Positions 9,015 to 17,894 of a DNA stretch of 64,000 nt are shown piece after piece. Each line of letters starts with the position of its first letter. Position 1 is the first letter of the stretch. The position numbers and the translations under genes are program-made. The notes beneath the pieces are model-generated. The model made no database searches. It was not told the origin of the DNA and saw only the letters and a list, made by a program, of their open reading frames with translations. The stretch lies in contig JAWKTT010000004.1 of NCBI GenBank assembly GCA_041398965.1, forward strand, positions 1 to 64,000. The letters run 5' to 3'. This DNA comes from JAWKTT01 sp041398965. Its GTDB lineage: Bacteria; Planctomycetota; Planctomycetia; Planctomycetales; Planctomycetaceae.

Positions 9015-10718
9015 TTATTCGTCGGTTACGCAACCTTCCGAAGCACTCTTCACCGTCTTGATGTACTTGTAGAGTGTCCCTCGGGTGTACTTGTAGGGTG
9101 GGGCCACGAACAGACGAGCCCGCTTGTCCCACTCCTCTGGGGTCAGCGGGACGTTGATTTCATTGGAGTCGGCGTCAATCGTGATGACGTCGCCGTTCTG
9201 TAGCAGGGCGATCGGCCCACCCTCTTGTGCTTCCGGCGTCACGTGTCCGATGATGAATCCGTGTGATCCGCCGCTGAAGCGGCCATCGGTAATGAGCGCC
9301 ACTTTGTCGCCCAGGCCGGCTCCCATCAGAGCAGAAGTCGGAGTCAACATTTCCGGCATCCCTGGCCCCCCCTTCGGACCTTCATACCGGATGACGATCA
9401 CTTCGCCCCCCTTGATCTCACCATCCTCCAATCCCTTGAGCATCAGTTCTTCGCTATCGTAGCAGAGAGCGGGACCTGTAAAGGTGAGCCCCTCTTTTCC
9501 GGTGATCTTGGCCACTGCCCCATCGGGACAGACGTTCCCCCGCACAATGCGGATATGCCCCGATGCCTTGATCGCTTCTTCAACTGGACGGACGATCGTT
9601 TGCCCCGCCTTGAGCCCCGGCAACGCAGCGACATTCTCGGCCAAGGTCTTGCCTGTGCAGGTCAGACAGTCGCCATGGATAAACCCCTTTTCCAACAGGT
9701 ACTTGATGACGGCCGGAGTCCCCCCGATCGAATGGAGGTCTTCCTGCACGAACTTCCCCGACGGCTTGAGATCTGCGAGATACGGAGTCTTGTCAGAGAT
9801 TCTCTGGAAGTCGTCAATCGTCAGGTCGATCTCGACGCTGCGGGCCATCGCTATCAGATGTAACACGGCATTCGTGGAACCGCCGAGGGCAATGACGATG
9901 GTCATCGCATTCTCGAACGCCTTCCGGGTCATGATATCCCTTGGCTTGATATCTTTTTCCAACAAGTTGCGAATCGCGGCCCCCGCTTCGAAACACTCCT
10001 TCAATTTGTCGGGGTCAACGGCCGGAATACTCGCCGAATACGGAAGAGACATTCCCAGTGCCTCAATGGCCGACGACATGGTATTGGCGGTGTACATTCC
10101 GCCGCATGCCCCCGCTCCAGGGCAGCTTTTTCGGACAATTTCCTTTCGCTGTTCTTCGGTGATCTTGCCGGTAATTGCCTGACCATACGACTGAAAGGCA
10201 GAGACAATGTCGAGCTTGTCCGCGTTGACCCCTTCGACCCCCGCCAGTGCTGCCGAGCAACCGGCCTTGATCGTCCCGCCGTAAACCATGATCGACGGAC
10301 GATTGAGCCGCCCCATCGCCATGATGCAACCGGGCATGTTCTTGTCACACCCGGGCAGAGCGATCAGGGCATCATACCACTGAGCCCCCATGATGGTTTC
10401 AATCGAGTCGGCAATGAGGTCTCTCGATTGCAACGAGTAACTCATCCCGTCAGTTCCCATGGAAATCCCGTCCGACACACCGATCGTGTTGAACCGCATC
10501 CCCACCAGACCTGCCGCAACAACCCCTTCTTTCACCTTGGCAGCCAAGTCCAGGAGGTGCATGTTGCATGAGTTTCCTTCGTACCAGACCGAGCCGATGC
10601 CGATTTGGGCCTTGTTCATATCGCTGTCGGTCAGCCCCGTGGCATACAGCATTGCCTGCGAAGCCCCCTGTGAAGCGGGTTGAGTGATGCGGGCCGAGAT
10701 TTTGTTGAGTTGCGTCAT
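9015..10718 (-). CDS. ilvD: Dihydroxy-acid dehydratase
   Basis: It dehydrates 2,3-dihydroxy-isovalerate and -methylvalerate to the 2-oxo acids in valine, isoleucine and leucine synthesis. The 567-residue protein shows three cysteine sites expected to bind the iron-sulfur cluster: the Cys in NSCNMHLLD, GCDKNMPG near 122, and PGAGACGGMYTANTM near 193. The C-terminal swivelling domain has DGRFSGGSHGFIIGHVTPEA. The start is the ATG at 10718 (MTQLNKIS), which matches the family better than the ATG seven codons upstream. No other branched-chain gene is nearby. Confidence 0.95.
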   Translation of the reverse strand: MTQLNKISARITQPASQGASQAMLYATGLTDSDMNKAQIGIGSVWYEGNSCNMHLLDLAAKVKEGVVAAGLVGMRFNTIGVSDGISMGTDGMSYSLQSRDLIADSIETIMGAQWYDALIALPGCDKNMPGCIMAMGRLNRPSIMVYGGTIKAGCSAALAGVEGVNADKLDIVSAFQSYGQAITGKITEEQRKEIVRKSCPGAGACGGMYTANTMSSAIEALGMSLPYSASIPAVDPDKLKECFEAGAAIRNLLEKDIKPRDIMTRKAFENAMTIVIALGGSTNAVLHLIAMARSVEIDLTIDDFQRISDKTPYLADLKPSGKFVQEDLHSIGGTPAVIKYLLEKGFIHGDCLTCTGKTLAENVAALPGLKAGQTIVRPVEEAIKASGHIRIVRGNVCPDGAVAKITGKEGLTFTGPALCYDSEELMLKGLEDGEIKGGEVIVIRYEGPKGGPGMPEMLTPTSALMGAGLGDKVALITDGRFSGGSHGFIIGHVTPEAQEGGPIALLQNGDVITIDADSNEINVPLTPEEWDKRARLFVAPPYKYTRGTLYKYIKTVKSASEGCVTDE

Positions 10719-10875
10719 AATGCGTCGGTCGAAAGTCAAAGGGATAATGCGTCGAGTGAGATCCTGCCCCGTCAGATTGTGTTCTATGACGGTCTCGGTA
10801 TTGTAAGAAGGAGCGGCTTTCGATGCGCGTCAACAGCAGCGGTTTCGCGGCGACTTTTTCACAAGGATTACTCAG

Positions 10876-11682
10876 ATGGGACGTTTTCAAGATCGAGTCG
10901 TCATTGTGACGGGAGGAAGCAAGGGAATCGGAGCCGGTTGTGCCCGGGTCTTCCATGCTGCTGGGGGACGCGTCGCCATTCTCGACGTCGACACGGTCGC
11001 CGGCCAGACTTTGGCCGACGAACTCAACGGCTGCGACATCAATTCCCCCTCCGTCACCGGATGCGACTTGCCAGGTGAGCGGATTCGGGTGATTGCTTGC
11101 GACGTCTCAAACCCGGACGCTCTGAAGCAGGCGATTGATGAGACCGCCCGTCACTGGGGGGGGATCAACTGCCTCATCAACAACGCTGGAGCACATCCCC
11201 CCGCGACAACGATCGACGACACTTCGCTTGCCGACCTCGAATCGTTAATGCAACTGAACTTCGTTGCCACCTACGCGGGCTGCAAGTTTGCGGTCCCATA
11301 CCTTCGCCAACGTCGGGGGACCATCATCAATGTGAGTTCGATGACAGCCGTCTTGGGACAGGACCGTTCTTCCGCCTATGCTGCCACGAAAGGGGCACAG
11401 CTCAGCCTGACGAAAGCCCTTGCTGTCGAGTTGGGGCCACAGGGGATTCGAGTCAATGCTGTCCTTCCCAGCAACATCGATACGCCTTTGATGCGGTCGT
11501 GGGCCGCAACTTTGGACGACCCCGAATCCGCCCTCAAGAGAGTGTCTGCTCTGCAAGTCTTCAACCGTATGGGGACTCCCGAAGAGGTCGGAAACGTTTG
11601 CCTGTTCCTGGCAACAGAAGACTCGAGTTTCGTTACCGGTCAGGGGATCGAAGTCGAAGGTGGGGCCAGCCTCGACTACTAA
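10876..11682 (+). CDS. Short-chain dehydrogenase/reductase
   Basis: This 268-residue classical SDR is an NAD(P)-dependent oxidoreductase. It has the cofactor motif TGGSKGIG (residues 12-19), NNAG near 97, the catalytic Ser in NVSSMTAV, and YAATK with the catalytic Tyr and Lys. An Asp at the end of the second strand (ILDVD) points to NAD rather than NADP. The substrate cannot be inferred. It is divergent from ilvD by about 157 bp and converges on the DUF2135 frame, with a GC-rich hairpin between them. Confidence 0.88.
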   Translation: MGRFQDRVVIVTGGSKGIGAGCARVFHAAGGRVAILDVDTVAGQTLADELNGCDINSPSVTGCDLPGERIRVIACDVSNPDALKQAIDETARHWGGINCLINNAGAHPPATTIDDTSLADLESLMQLNFVATYAGCKFAVPYLRQRRGTIINVSSMTAVLGQDRSSAYAATKGAQLSLTKALAVELGPQGIRVNAVLPSNIDTPLMRSWAATLDDPESALKRVSALQVFNRMGTPEEVGNVCLFLATEDSSFVTGQGIEVEGGASLDY

Positions 11683-11719
11683 GTCTCCGACTCCATGGAA
11701 TCGACGACAGGCCCATAGC

Positions 11720-11755
11720 ACCCGCGGCGGGGCCAAAGTGATGCTCCCCGCGGGT
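11720..11755. terminator. Bidirectional hairpin between convergent genes
   Basis: ACCCGCGG at 11720-11727 pairs with CCGCGGGT at 11748-11755, and the following CGGGG and preceding CCCC can extend the pairing. It sits between the stop of the SDR gene and the stop of the minus-strand DUF2135 frame. There is no T tract, so the termination role is inferred from position. Confidence 0.45.
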
Positions 11756-13245
11756 CAATTCCCTCGCGCCGTTCCTGGTTGAATTCCGGTCGCACCGTTA
11801 CCACCGTTGAGAAACGAAAACGTCGAAACACTCGTCACTGTCGAGAAGATCGGGTTGATCGCAATCCGAACATAGCGACGATCTGGCGAGATGATGGGAG
11901 CCGCGGTCATCGTGATTCCATCGGGGATCAAGGTGATGACCGGATTGAATCCGAAGGCTCCGGCACGCTGAAACCGCCGAGTTGCCGCCTCCGCGCGGTC
12001 GGCCTCGAACTCGGCCGCTGTTTGCAGGATGACTCCTCGCCCAATTTGCTTTTGACCCGCGAACTTCTTTGGCTCGCGAGGGAGATCGATTCTCGCGGTG
12101 CTCACCTGTCTCGGGGTCGTCCGCCGTCCCTCTTCGAGCACCATTCGGACAACCGGTTCTTCAGCGCCGATCGTGATGATGCGGGTCGTTATGGTTTCCT
12201 GTGGCGTTCCCGCGTGACGCACAATCGTCAGCGTTCCTCGCTTTCCAGCAATATCGCCGGATGAGTGGCGAACACGAAAACGGTAGTCCCCCGACTGTCC
12301 CGCGGCACAGATGTACTCTTCCCGACAGTTCTTCGCGTCAGGTCCGAAGCCGTCCCGTGTCAGCACTCCCCCGCCCGGCGAGTCGGGGTTCTCAAAAGAG
12401 CAAATGCTCCCGCTCGGCTCTTCGACAATGAGGTCAAGGTCTCCCGTTCCTGTCCAGACAAGCGACGCCACAATGTCTCGAGAACGAGCGACTTTCATCG
12501 TTGCTTCGAGTTGCTGTGCTTCTTCCTGTCGCCCATCCTTCACTAGCATCTGCCGTGTGTCGAGAACGACATTCTCTGCCTCGCGATGAATCTCCTGATA
12601 GTTGCGGGTCCAAACATGTTGCAGCACTCCGGATGCCGCCCACTCAATGGACGGCACATCCTTCTCCTTGCGCGCAAGGGCAAGTCCGAGCACATACGAT
12701 TCCGGGCGTTCTGGAAGTATCTGGGCTGCAGATCGACAGGCTCGCAATGCAGCCGCATTGCGATTGAGGTTCGCGAGATAGCGAGCCGAGAACATCATTG
12801 ACTGATAGTCGGCAGGTCCAAAATCTGCGATCGACATCACGACACGTTCGATCTCGGCTGCTGGTCGTCCCTGTTCCTCCATCGAGACGGCGAGTGCCTC
12901 GTACATCCAAGGTTGGGACTGCCCATAGGTGAGGGCCGACTGAATCACTGCTTCGACGTGCTGATGTTGTTTTTCCTTTAGCAGGCGATCCACGAGCCGG
13001 GCGACTGAACGATGCTGCGGACGGTTTGCCTTGAAGTATTGCCGCCAAATCTGTTTAGGCTCGCCACTGTCGAGCTTGGGGAAAGGGGCCACCTTCGATC
13101 CGTTGGTATCAACAAGCACAGCGGAGGTCGCCGTTTCCGACGTCCCCCGCTGTGTGATCTCACCTGATGTCGAATCCTGCTCGGTGGCTGCCCCTTGAGG
13201 CTTCCCAGGCTGGCCAGTTCCTCCAGTTGTCCGCCCCGTTACGGT
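11755..13245 (-). CDS. Second reading frame of the VWA protein, DUF2135 part
   Basis: This is the -1 frame downstream of the A9 run that ends the VWA frame. From the codon ACC at 13245 it runs 496 codons to the stop at 11755. It begins with a Gly/Thr/Pro/Gln-rich linker and continues with a helical, TPR-like region (QPWMYEALAVSMEEQGRP). A DUF2135-type beta domain follows (TGTGDLDLIVEEPSGSICSF), and the end is hydrophobic and beta-rich. Taken alone, the first usable start is a GTG at 13119 with no ribosome binding site and no signal peptide. From memory, planctomycete homologues carry both parts in one secreted polypeptide, so this is probably the C-terminal half of the upstream product. Slippage, a real frameshift mutation or a base-calling error are all possible. 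Confidence 0.7.
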   Translation of the reverse strand, partial: TVTGRTTGGTGQPGKPQGAATEQDSTSGEITQRGTSETATSAVLVDTNGSKVAPFPKLDSGEPKQIWRQYFKANRPQHRSVARLVDRLLKEKQHQHVEAVIQSALTYGQSQPWMYEALAVSMEEQGRPAAEIERVVMSIADFGPADYQSMMFSARYLANLNRNAAALRACRSAAQILPERPESYVLGLALARKEKDVPSIEWAASGVLQHVWTRNYQEIHREAENVVLDTRQMLVKDGRQEEAQQLEATMKVARSRDIVASLVWTGTGDLDLIVEEPSGSICSFENPDSPGGGVLTRDGFGPDAKNCREEYICAAGQSGDYRFRVRHSSGDIAGKRGTLTIVRHAGTPQETITTRIITIGAEEPVVRMVLEEGRRTTPRQVSTARIDLPREPKKFAGQKQIGRGVILQTAAEFEADRAEAATRRFQRAGAFGFNPVITLIPDGITMTAAPIISPDRRYVRIAINPIFSTVTSVSTFSFLNGGNGATGIQPGTARGN

Positions 13246-15758
13246 TTTTTTTTAGCCGCTTCGATGGCAGCATTGTCGAAAACAGAGGGCTTTCCTGCTT
13301 GAGCAACCGAGAAATCACCCGCTGGAACCGGGAGGCTGAAGAAGTTGTTGTTGTTATTCCCGTTGTTTCTATTCCCATTATTGCCGAAGCCGTTCTGGCC
13401 GTTCTGGCCGTTCTGGCCATTGATTCCATTCTGGCCACCCAAGCCACCACCGAAACCTCCACCGATCGGGAAGATCGGGATCACCAAGTCAGCAACTGGA
13501 TAAACGCGGGTTTGCAGAGCCGTCAGAGCGTAATCGGAAGAGGTGATTTTCATCACTTCGTCTTCAATGATGTAGGTTGCTTCAAAAGGTTGGAGAATCA
13601 GTTTGAGAGCACTGCGAAGGGTGATCCCGGAAATGACAAGGTCGACCGTTTCGCTTTCGACATCGACACCAAGTTCTTCCAACTCGGTGCGGTGAGGCAC
13701 GATGGGAATCTGATAAGTGTCTGCCAAGTGCTGAAGAGCTGCCGACAGGGTCGTTCCGATGAACTCGATATCGACCGTTGTGTCGAGCATGTCATAGATA
13801 CGCTGCTCGTTCGGGTTGTTCTTCTTGAGGTCGACTGACTTCCACTTTCGACGACGTTCGGTCAATGCCTGCCAGACGGCTGGGGAAGGATACAGAACGG
13901 GCGGTTCGTCTGGGAACGGAACGTGCGAGAGTTCAACCTGATGGAGGGTAGCAAGGAATCGGTCACCACGCAGAGCACGCAAACGCTCAGCCTGACGCAA
14001 TTGACCTGCTGCTTCCGAGAGGGTCGTCGTGGCCATGCCGAGTGGATTCCCCGGACGGAGACTGCTGACCATCCTTCCGACCTCTTCAGCCGCCTCGGCG
14101 GCGTCATCATTCCCTTCATGGAACTCGACAATCAAAGATCGTACGCGATCGACAAGTTGTTCCATCCGCTGATCGAGTAATGTGGTGTGCTCAATGAGTT
14201 CCTGAGTCGCCTCGGCAAGGCGTTCTCGCTGAGCCTGCGACTCGACTCGTCCTTGTTGAATCTGTGCCTGGCCAGCGATGTGATTGCGGAACGAAGACAG
14301 GTCCCGCAGCATCCGCTCACGAGCATCTGCACCGATGTCAGTGGCCGACTTGAGCGCGATTCGAAGTTCATCCAGCAGGCCAACCGCTTGTGCCGGGTCA
14401 ACGCGGAGCACCTGCAGGGCCGCTTGCTTGGCGTCGTCCAAGCGGAGTTGCATCTGCTGTTCGCGAGCAGCACGACGATTCCGTTCCTGGGCAATCAGGT
14501 CTTGCTCTTGTGCAGTGGCACGCCCCTCCAGAGGAGACGCGGCAGGATCCGGATCAACGACACCCGGTTCGGCAGGCTCTTCCGCCTGAACGAGCAACAC
14601 TTGCGGACGATTCGGAGCATCAATCAGCCCTTTCGCCCGTACGTTGGCGGGATCGAGTTCGCGAATTTGAAAACCGATCTCCGCGGCAGCGTTCGCCTGT
14701 CCCTTCACAAGAGCGATCTGCCCCTGTTCTTCAAGGACAGTAATGCGATCTTCGAACGATTGCTGAGCGGCGGCAAGCATCTCATTGCCAGCCAGTGGGT
14801 TGATCTGACCCTGCCCCACATTGGCGTACTGCCACATGTGATACAGGTAGGTGTTGCCCGCAGTCTGTGCTGTTGTGGGGAGTTCCCAGGTGAGTTTCTC
14901 GCTGCCAGCCTGACACTGAATCTTCGCCCCGGACGTGTCGCCACGACCCAGGTAGATCGTCGGACGGTCGGAACGGAACGGCAGGGGCGACTTCGGGAGC
15001 AGATCGGCGGAGGTCTCTAACGAATCGAGATACAATACTTGTGCCTGAGTGGCCTTGGCCAGTTCGGTCCCGAGCCTTTCGGTCGACCACTGCTTATCCT
15101 GACGATAGCTGTCAATGAAGACTCTCCCACCAGTCTGATGGGCAAGGGTCCCGAGAGACTCCAAGTTCAAATTTGCCCCGACAGCGAATCCATGGACGGG
15201 AATCTGATCTTTTCGGAGCGAAACGTAGAGGTCTTCATAGTCAGCAACCCGAACCGCAGTTGCACTCCCCATTCCATCGCCGATGTAGACCACAGACTTT
15301 GATCGATCAGCAGTGAAGAGGCTTTGGGCATGACGCAACGCTCCCAGCATGTCTGTCGCCCCTGCTGGGAAGCGGTCCTCGAGATTCTCCACCCCAACGG
15401 AAAGTGCCGTCGATGGAGCGACGAAGCCTTCAGTCATCGGTGCGCAACGAAGATCGACAGCAAAGAGCGATACGCGGTCGGTGGAGGGCAATCCCTTGAG
15501 AAAAGCGCGAAGTACCGAGAGACCTTGTTCGCGGTGCTCGCCAACCTGACTGGCCGAAGTGTCGAACAGCACAACATGGTCATGTGGCCGAGCCACTTGC
15601 TCGATCCCATCGACTGACATGGAGATCGCCGCGTACTCCAGCCCATCGGCGGCCCGATGACTATGAACCTTGACGGCTCCGGGGTCTGCGGCAAATCCTT
15701 GAGCCGCAATCGTCAATGAGGCGCAAAAGGTGGCGAACGACTTGGTGAACGACTTCAT
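13239..15758 (-). CDS. Secreted VWA-domain protein with STN-like domain, first frame
   Basis: This 839-residue frame starts with a Sec signal peptide (about residues 1-24, ending GFAA). A von Willebrand A domain follows (about 35-215) with the metal-ion site DTSAS near 66 and GATDMLGAL further on. A Gln/Glu/Arg-rich coiled-coil region spans about 400-600. Residues 690-770 resemble the short STN domain of secretins (repeated FIGTTLSAALQHLADTYQIP and VISGITLRSALKLI patterns). It ends in Gly/Asn/Gln-rich repeats and AAKKKP. The stop falls two codons after a run of nine A. The VWA domain suggests binding to protein partners at the cell surface or in the periplasm; the exact role is unknown. The promoter should lie in 15759-16292. 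Confidence 0.82.
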   Translation of the reverse strand: MKSFTKSFATFCASLTIAAQGFAADPGAVKVHSHRAADGLEYAAISMSVDGIEQVARPHDHVVLFDTSASQVGEHREQGLSVLRAFLKGLPSTDRVSLFAVDLRCAPMTEGFVAPSTALSVGVENLEDRFPAGATDMLGALRHAQSLFTADRSKSVVYIGDGMGSATAVRVADYEDLYVSLRKDQIPVHGFAVGANLNLESLGTLAHQTGGRVFIDSYRQDKQWSTERLGTELAKATQAQVLYLDSLETSADLLPKSPLPFRSDRPTIYLGRGDTSGAKIQCQAGSEKLTWELPTTAQTAGNTYLYHMWQYANVGQGQINPLAGNEMLAAAQQSFEDRITVLEEQGQIALVKGQANAAAEIGFQIRELDPANVRAKGLIDAPNRPQVLLVQAEEPAEPGVVDPDPAASPLEGRATAQEQDLIAQERNRRAAREQQMQLRLDDAKQAALQVLRVDPAQAVGLLDELRIALKSATDIGADARERMLRDLSSFRNHIAGQAQIQQGRVESQAQRERLAEATQELIEHTTLLDQRMEQLVDRVRSLIVEFHEGNDDAAEAAEEVGRMVSSLRPGNPLGMATTTLSEAAGQLRQAERLRALRGDRFLATLHQVELSHVPFPDEPPVLYPSPAVWQALTERRRKWKSVDLKKNNPNEQRIYDMLDTTVDIEFIGTTLSAALQHLADTYQIPIVPHRTELEELGVDVESETVDLVISGITLRSALKLILQPFEATYIIEDEVMKITSSDYALTALQTRVYPVADLVIPIFPIGGGFGGGLGGQNGINGQNGQNGQNGFGNNGNRNNGNNNNNFFSLPVPAGDFSVAQAGKPSVFDNAAIEAAKKKP
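13245..13253 (-). other. A9 slippage site joining two frames
   Basis: On the coding strand the sequence is GCT, nine A, CCG, TAA. The upstream frame ends at the TAA (13241-13239). The downstream -1 frame is closed by a TAA just before the run (13254-13252). The two frames therefore overlap only across this run, and a -1 slip or one added A would fuse them into 1334 residues. Confidence 0.6.
13391..13435. repeat. Tandem 9-bp repeat encoding Asn-Gly-Gln
   Basis: Three to four near-identical copies of GTTCTGGCC (coding strand GGCCAGAAC) lie inside the VWA gene and encode a repeating NGQ tripeptide next to Gly- and Asn-rich segments. Such arrays change length easily by slippage, so the linker length is likely to vary between strains. 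Confidence 0.75.
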
Positions 15759-16292
15759 CTCATCTCTCCGAAGGGAGGCGCGAAGTGAAAGGCTTTATAC
15801 GTGACCGCTATCCAAGATAAGAGAGAAATCTCATCACCCAGGAAGTGGCAAATGGGAATCCTGTTTGTGGTCCCTGCCCGATGATCGGTGTAGAAACCGC
15901 CAAAGGGGGAGAGTCCCTGCTACGCATTGTAATGAGAGGATCGGACGACTCCCAAGGAAAATCGCTCGAAAATCAATCTAACTTGCAGCTCCGGGCAAAA
16001 CTCCGGCGGCACCTTAACGACTGCTCCGAATATACTGATCTGACGTTTCCAGGCAATTCCTGCCTGTTTTTCCCTAAAACCTCGCGGCTCAACGGAATCT
16101 CTCAGCCACCACCACGATTTTTCACGCGATTCGCCCCGACACGTCTTTGGCAATTCAAGACACAAAACGGCGAATCGCGTGACGAGTCAACAGAGAAGTT
16201 TGAAGATTATGCAAGTTGTTGCGAGACGGAGGGATGTCTGCAACTTCTCCCGAAGAGGTGGTCGTCGGGCTTGGAACTGGTGATGATGTTGG
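15759..16292. other. Gene-less stretch upstream of the VWA gene
   Basis: This 534-bp region lies between the start of the VWA gene and the stop of the DUF1552 gene, both on the minus strand. Open frames on both strands look non-coding. It should hold the VWA gene promoter, but I see no clear boxes or repeats. Confidence 0.45.
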
Positions 16293-17633
16293 CTAACTCA
16301 GTCCGTTCAGGGTCCCCGTTGAATCGTGGAATCGATCGGTCTCAACTCCCATCGCCTGGGCCATGCTGAGCAAAAGATTCGACATCGGAGGATGATTGTT
16401 GACATCGAAGCCAAGGTGTTGACCATGCTTTAAGCCGAGTTTGCTTCCTCCAGCGAGCAGCGTCGGGAGATTCTTGGGGGAATGATCCCCCCCTTCGCCC
16501 GAATTCATTCCGCTCCCAAACAGGACAACGGTATGGTCAAGCATCGTCCCTTCGGTCTCTTGGGTTCTCTTGAGAAATGTCAGGAAACGTCCGAGGCGTT
16601 CGAGGTGGAAGCGGTCGATGACCCCGAGTTTCTTGAGCATTCCCGGGTCTCCTCCATGATGTGAAAGCTCGTGATGATTCTCCCCTCCTCCGCCGTAGCC
16701 TCCCGCTTCCCGCGACCATTCATAGGTGATCACGCGCGTCGTGTCGGTGACGAAGGCGAGATACGACAATTCGAGCATGACGTCGATCCACATCGGACGA
16801 TCATGTCCGTTTCGTGGCTGACTGTTCAGTTGCAACCCTTTTGCCTCAACCTCGGGCTTCGGGACGTCGACCCAGTCTTCGAGTCGACTGACCCTTTGCT
16901 CGGTCTCTCGGACCGAGCCGAGGTATTCATCGAGCTTTTGTTGATCCGATTTCCCCAGTTGTCGATGCAAGCTGGCCGCTTCTTCTCGAATACTATCGAG
17001 CACCGACTTCCGTTCTGCGTAACGTCGGAGTGTCGCCTCGCGATCACGGGCCGTCTCGGGGACGAAAAGTCGATTGAACAGCCGCTGGGGTGAATCCTCC
17101 GCTGGCAGTGGGGTACCGCTGAGGTTGAAAGAAAGCGTGTGAGAATGCCCGGCGGAACCTGTCCCGGACGAATCAGAGAGTTGCAGCGAGGAGAACCGCG
17201 TTTGCTTCCCATGTTGTTCGGCCACCACCTGATCGATCGAGATGCTGTTTGTGTAGTCACTTCCCGGAACGGCGGTCAGGTTCGCTCCGGTGAGCCAGGT
17301 ATCGGCCCCGCTATGCCCGCCGGTCGACGCCGGGTGACCAATTCCGGTGACTACCGTGAAGTCGTCTCGCAGATCCTTTAAGACAGACAGGGTCGGTGAC
17401 AGGGTGTAACCCTTTCCCGCCCCTTCTGGCATCCACTCTTTGATGTTCACGCCGTTCGGAACATAGCAGCAAATCATTCGAGGCTGCACGCCGAGCGATT
17501 TGGCGAGTGGCTGGTAAGTGGAGGGAGCCCCCCAACTGCGAGGCAACATGGCGTCCAACAGTGGCAGACCAACACAAGCCCCCAGCCCCCGCAACATCGT
17601 CCGACGGTTCAATCGATGCCGAATCGTTCCCAT
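16293..17633 (-). CDS. DUF1552 protein with twin-arginine signal
   Basis: The 446-residue protein begins with a twin-arginine signal (NRRTMLRGLG, residues 9-18, then a hydrophobic stretch) and continues as a DUF1552 domain. Landmarks are YVPNGVNIKEW near 55, GHSGADTWLTG near 106, and GSGMNSGEGGDHSPKNLP near 375. The family is abundant in planctomycetes and related to DUF1501, and its function is unknown. It is usually paired with a DUF1588/DUF1592 cytochrome-like gene; no such partner is within the window. The signal predicts export of a folded protein. Confidence 0.9.
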   Translation of the reverse strand: MGTIRHRLNRRTMLRGLGACVGLPLLDAMLPRSWGAPSTYQPLAKSLGVQPRMICCYVPNGVNIKEWMPEGAGKGYTLSPTLSVLKDLRDDFTVVTGIGHPASTGGHSGADTWLTGANLTAVPGSDYTNSISIDQVVAEQHGKQTRFSSLQLSDSSGTGSAGHSHTLSFNLSGTPLPAEDSPQRLFNRLFVPETARDREATLRRYAERKSVLDSIREEAASLHRQLGKSDQQKLDEYLGSVRETEQRVSRLEDWVDVPKPEVEAKGLQLNSQPRNGHDRPMWIDVMLELSYLAFVTDTTRVITYEWSREAGGYGGGGENHHELSHHGGDPGMLKKLGVIDRFHLERLGRFLTFLKRTQETEGTMLDHTVVLFGSGMNSGEGGDHSPKNLPTLLAGGSKLGLKHGQHLGFDVNNHPPMSNLLLSMAQAMGVETDRFHDSTGTLNGLS

Positions 17634-17894
17634 GCTGTCACCTCAATCTTTTCACACGGTCCGTAATCAAGATACTCACGAATCACTTGTCCCTGGCAGA
17701 CTTGTCTCTCTATGACGTCAGGACGATGAATGTTTGGTTCGCTGTTGTTGCTGTGGATACATCGACACGTCAGATTGGCTTCTCTTGATGAAATCTTTCT
17801 GCCGTTTGTGTAGCCTACCAGAATCCTCCGCTTCTGACAGGGGATTACTGATGAGAACTCTTTCTGACGAGAAGTCTTTTTCGGGATTCAGCTC

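Noticed and set aside
13391..13435. Short direct repeats as a possible CRISPR array
   Set aside because: The 9-bp units are contiguous without spacers and encode an NGQ repeat in a protein.
13160..13462. 100-residue frame across the A9 run
   Set aside because: It is the third reading frame through the NGQ repeat region; its sequence (repeated Ala-Arg-Thr) is a translation artefact of the 9-bp repeat.
15845..16369. 174-residue plus-strand open frame
   Set aside because: It is Arg/Ser/Cys-rich, overlaps the DUF1552 gene antisense, and resembles no family; treated as non-coding.
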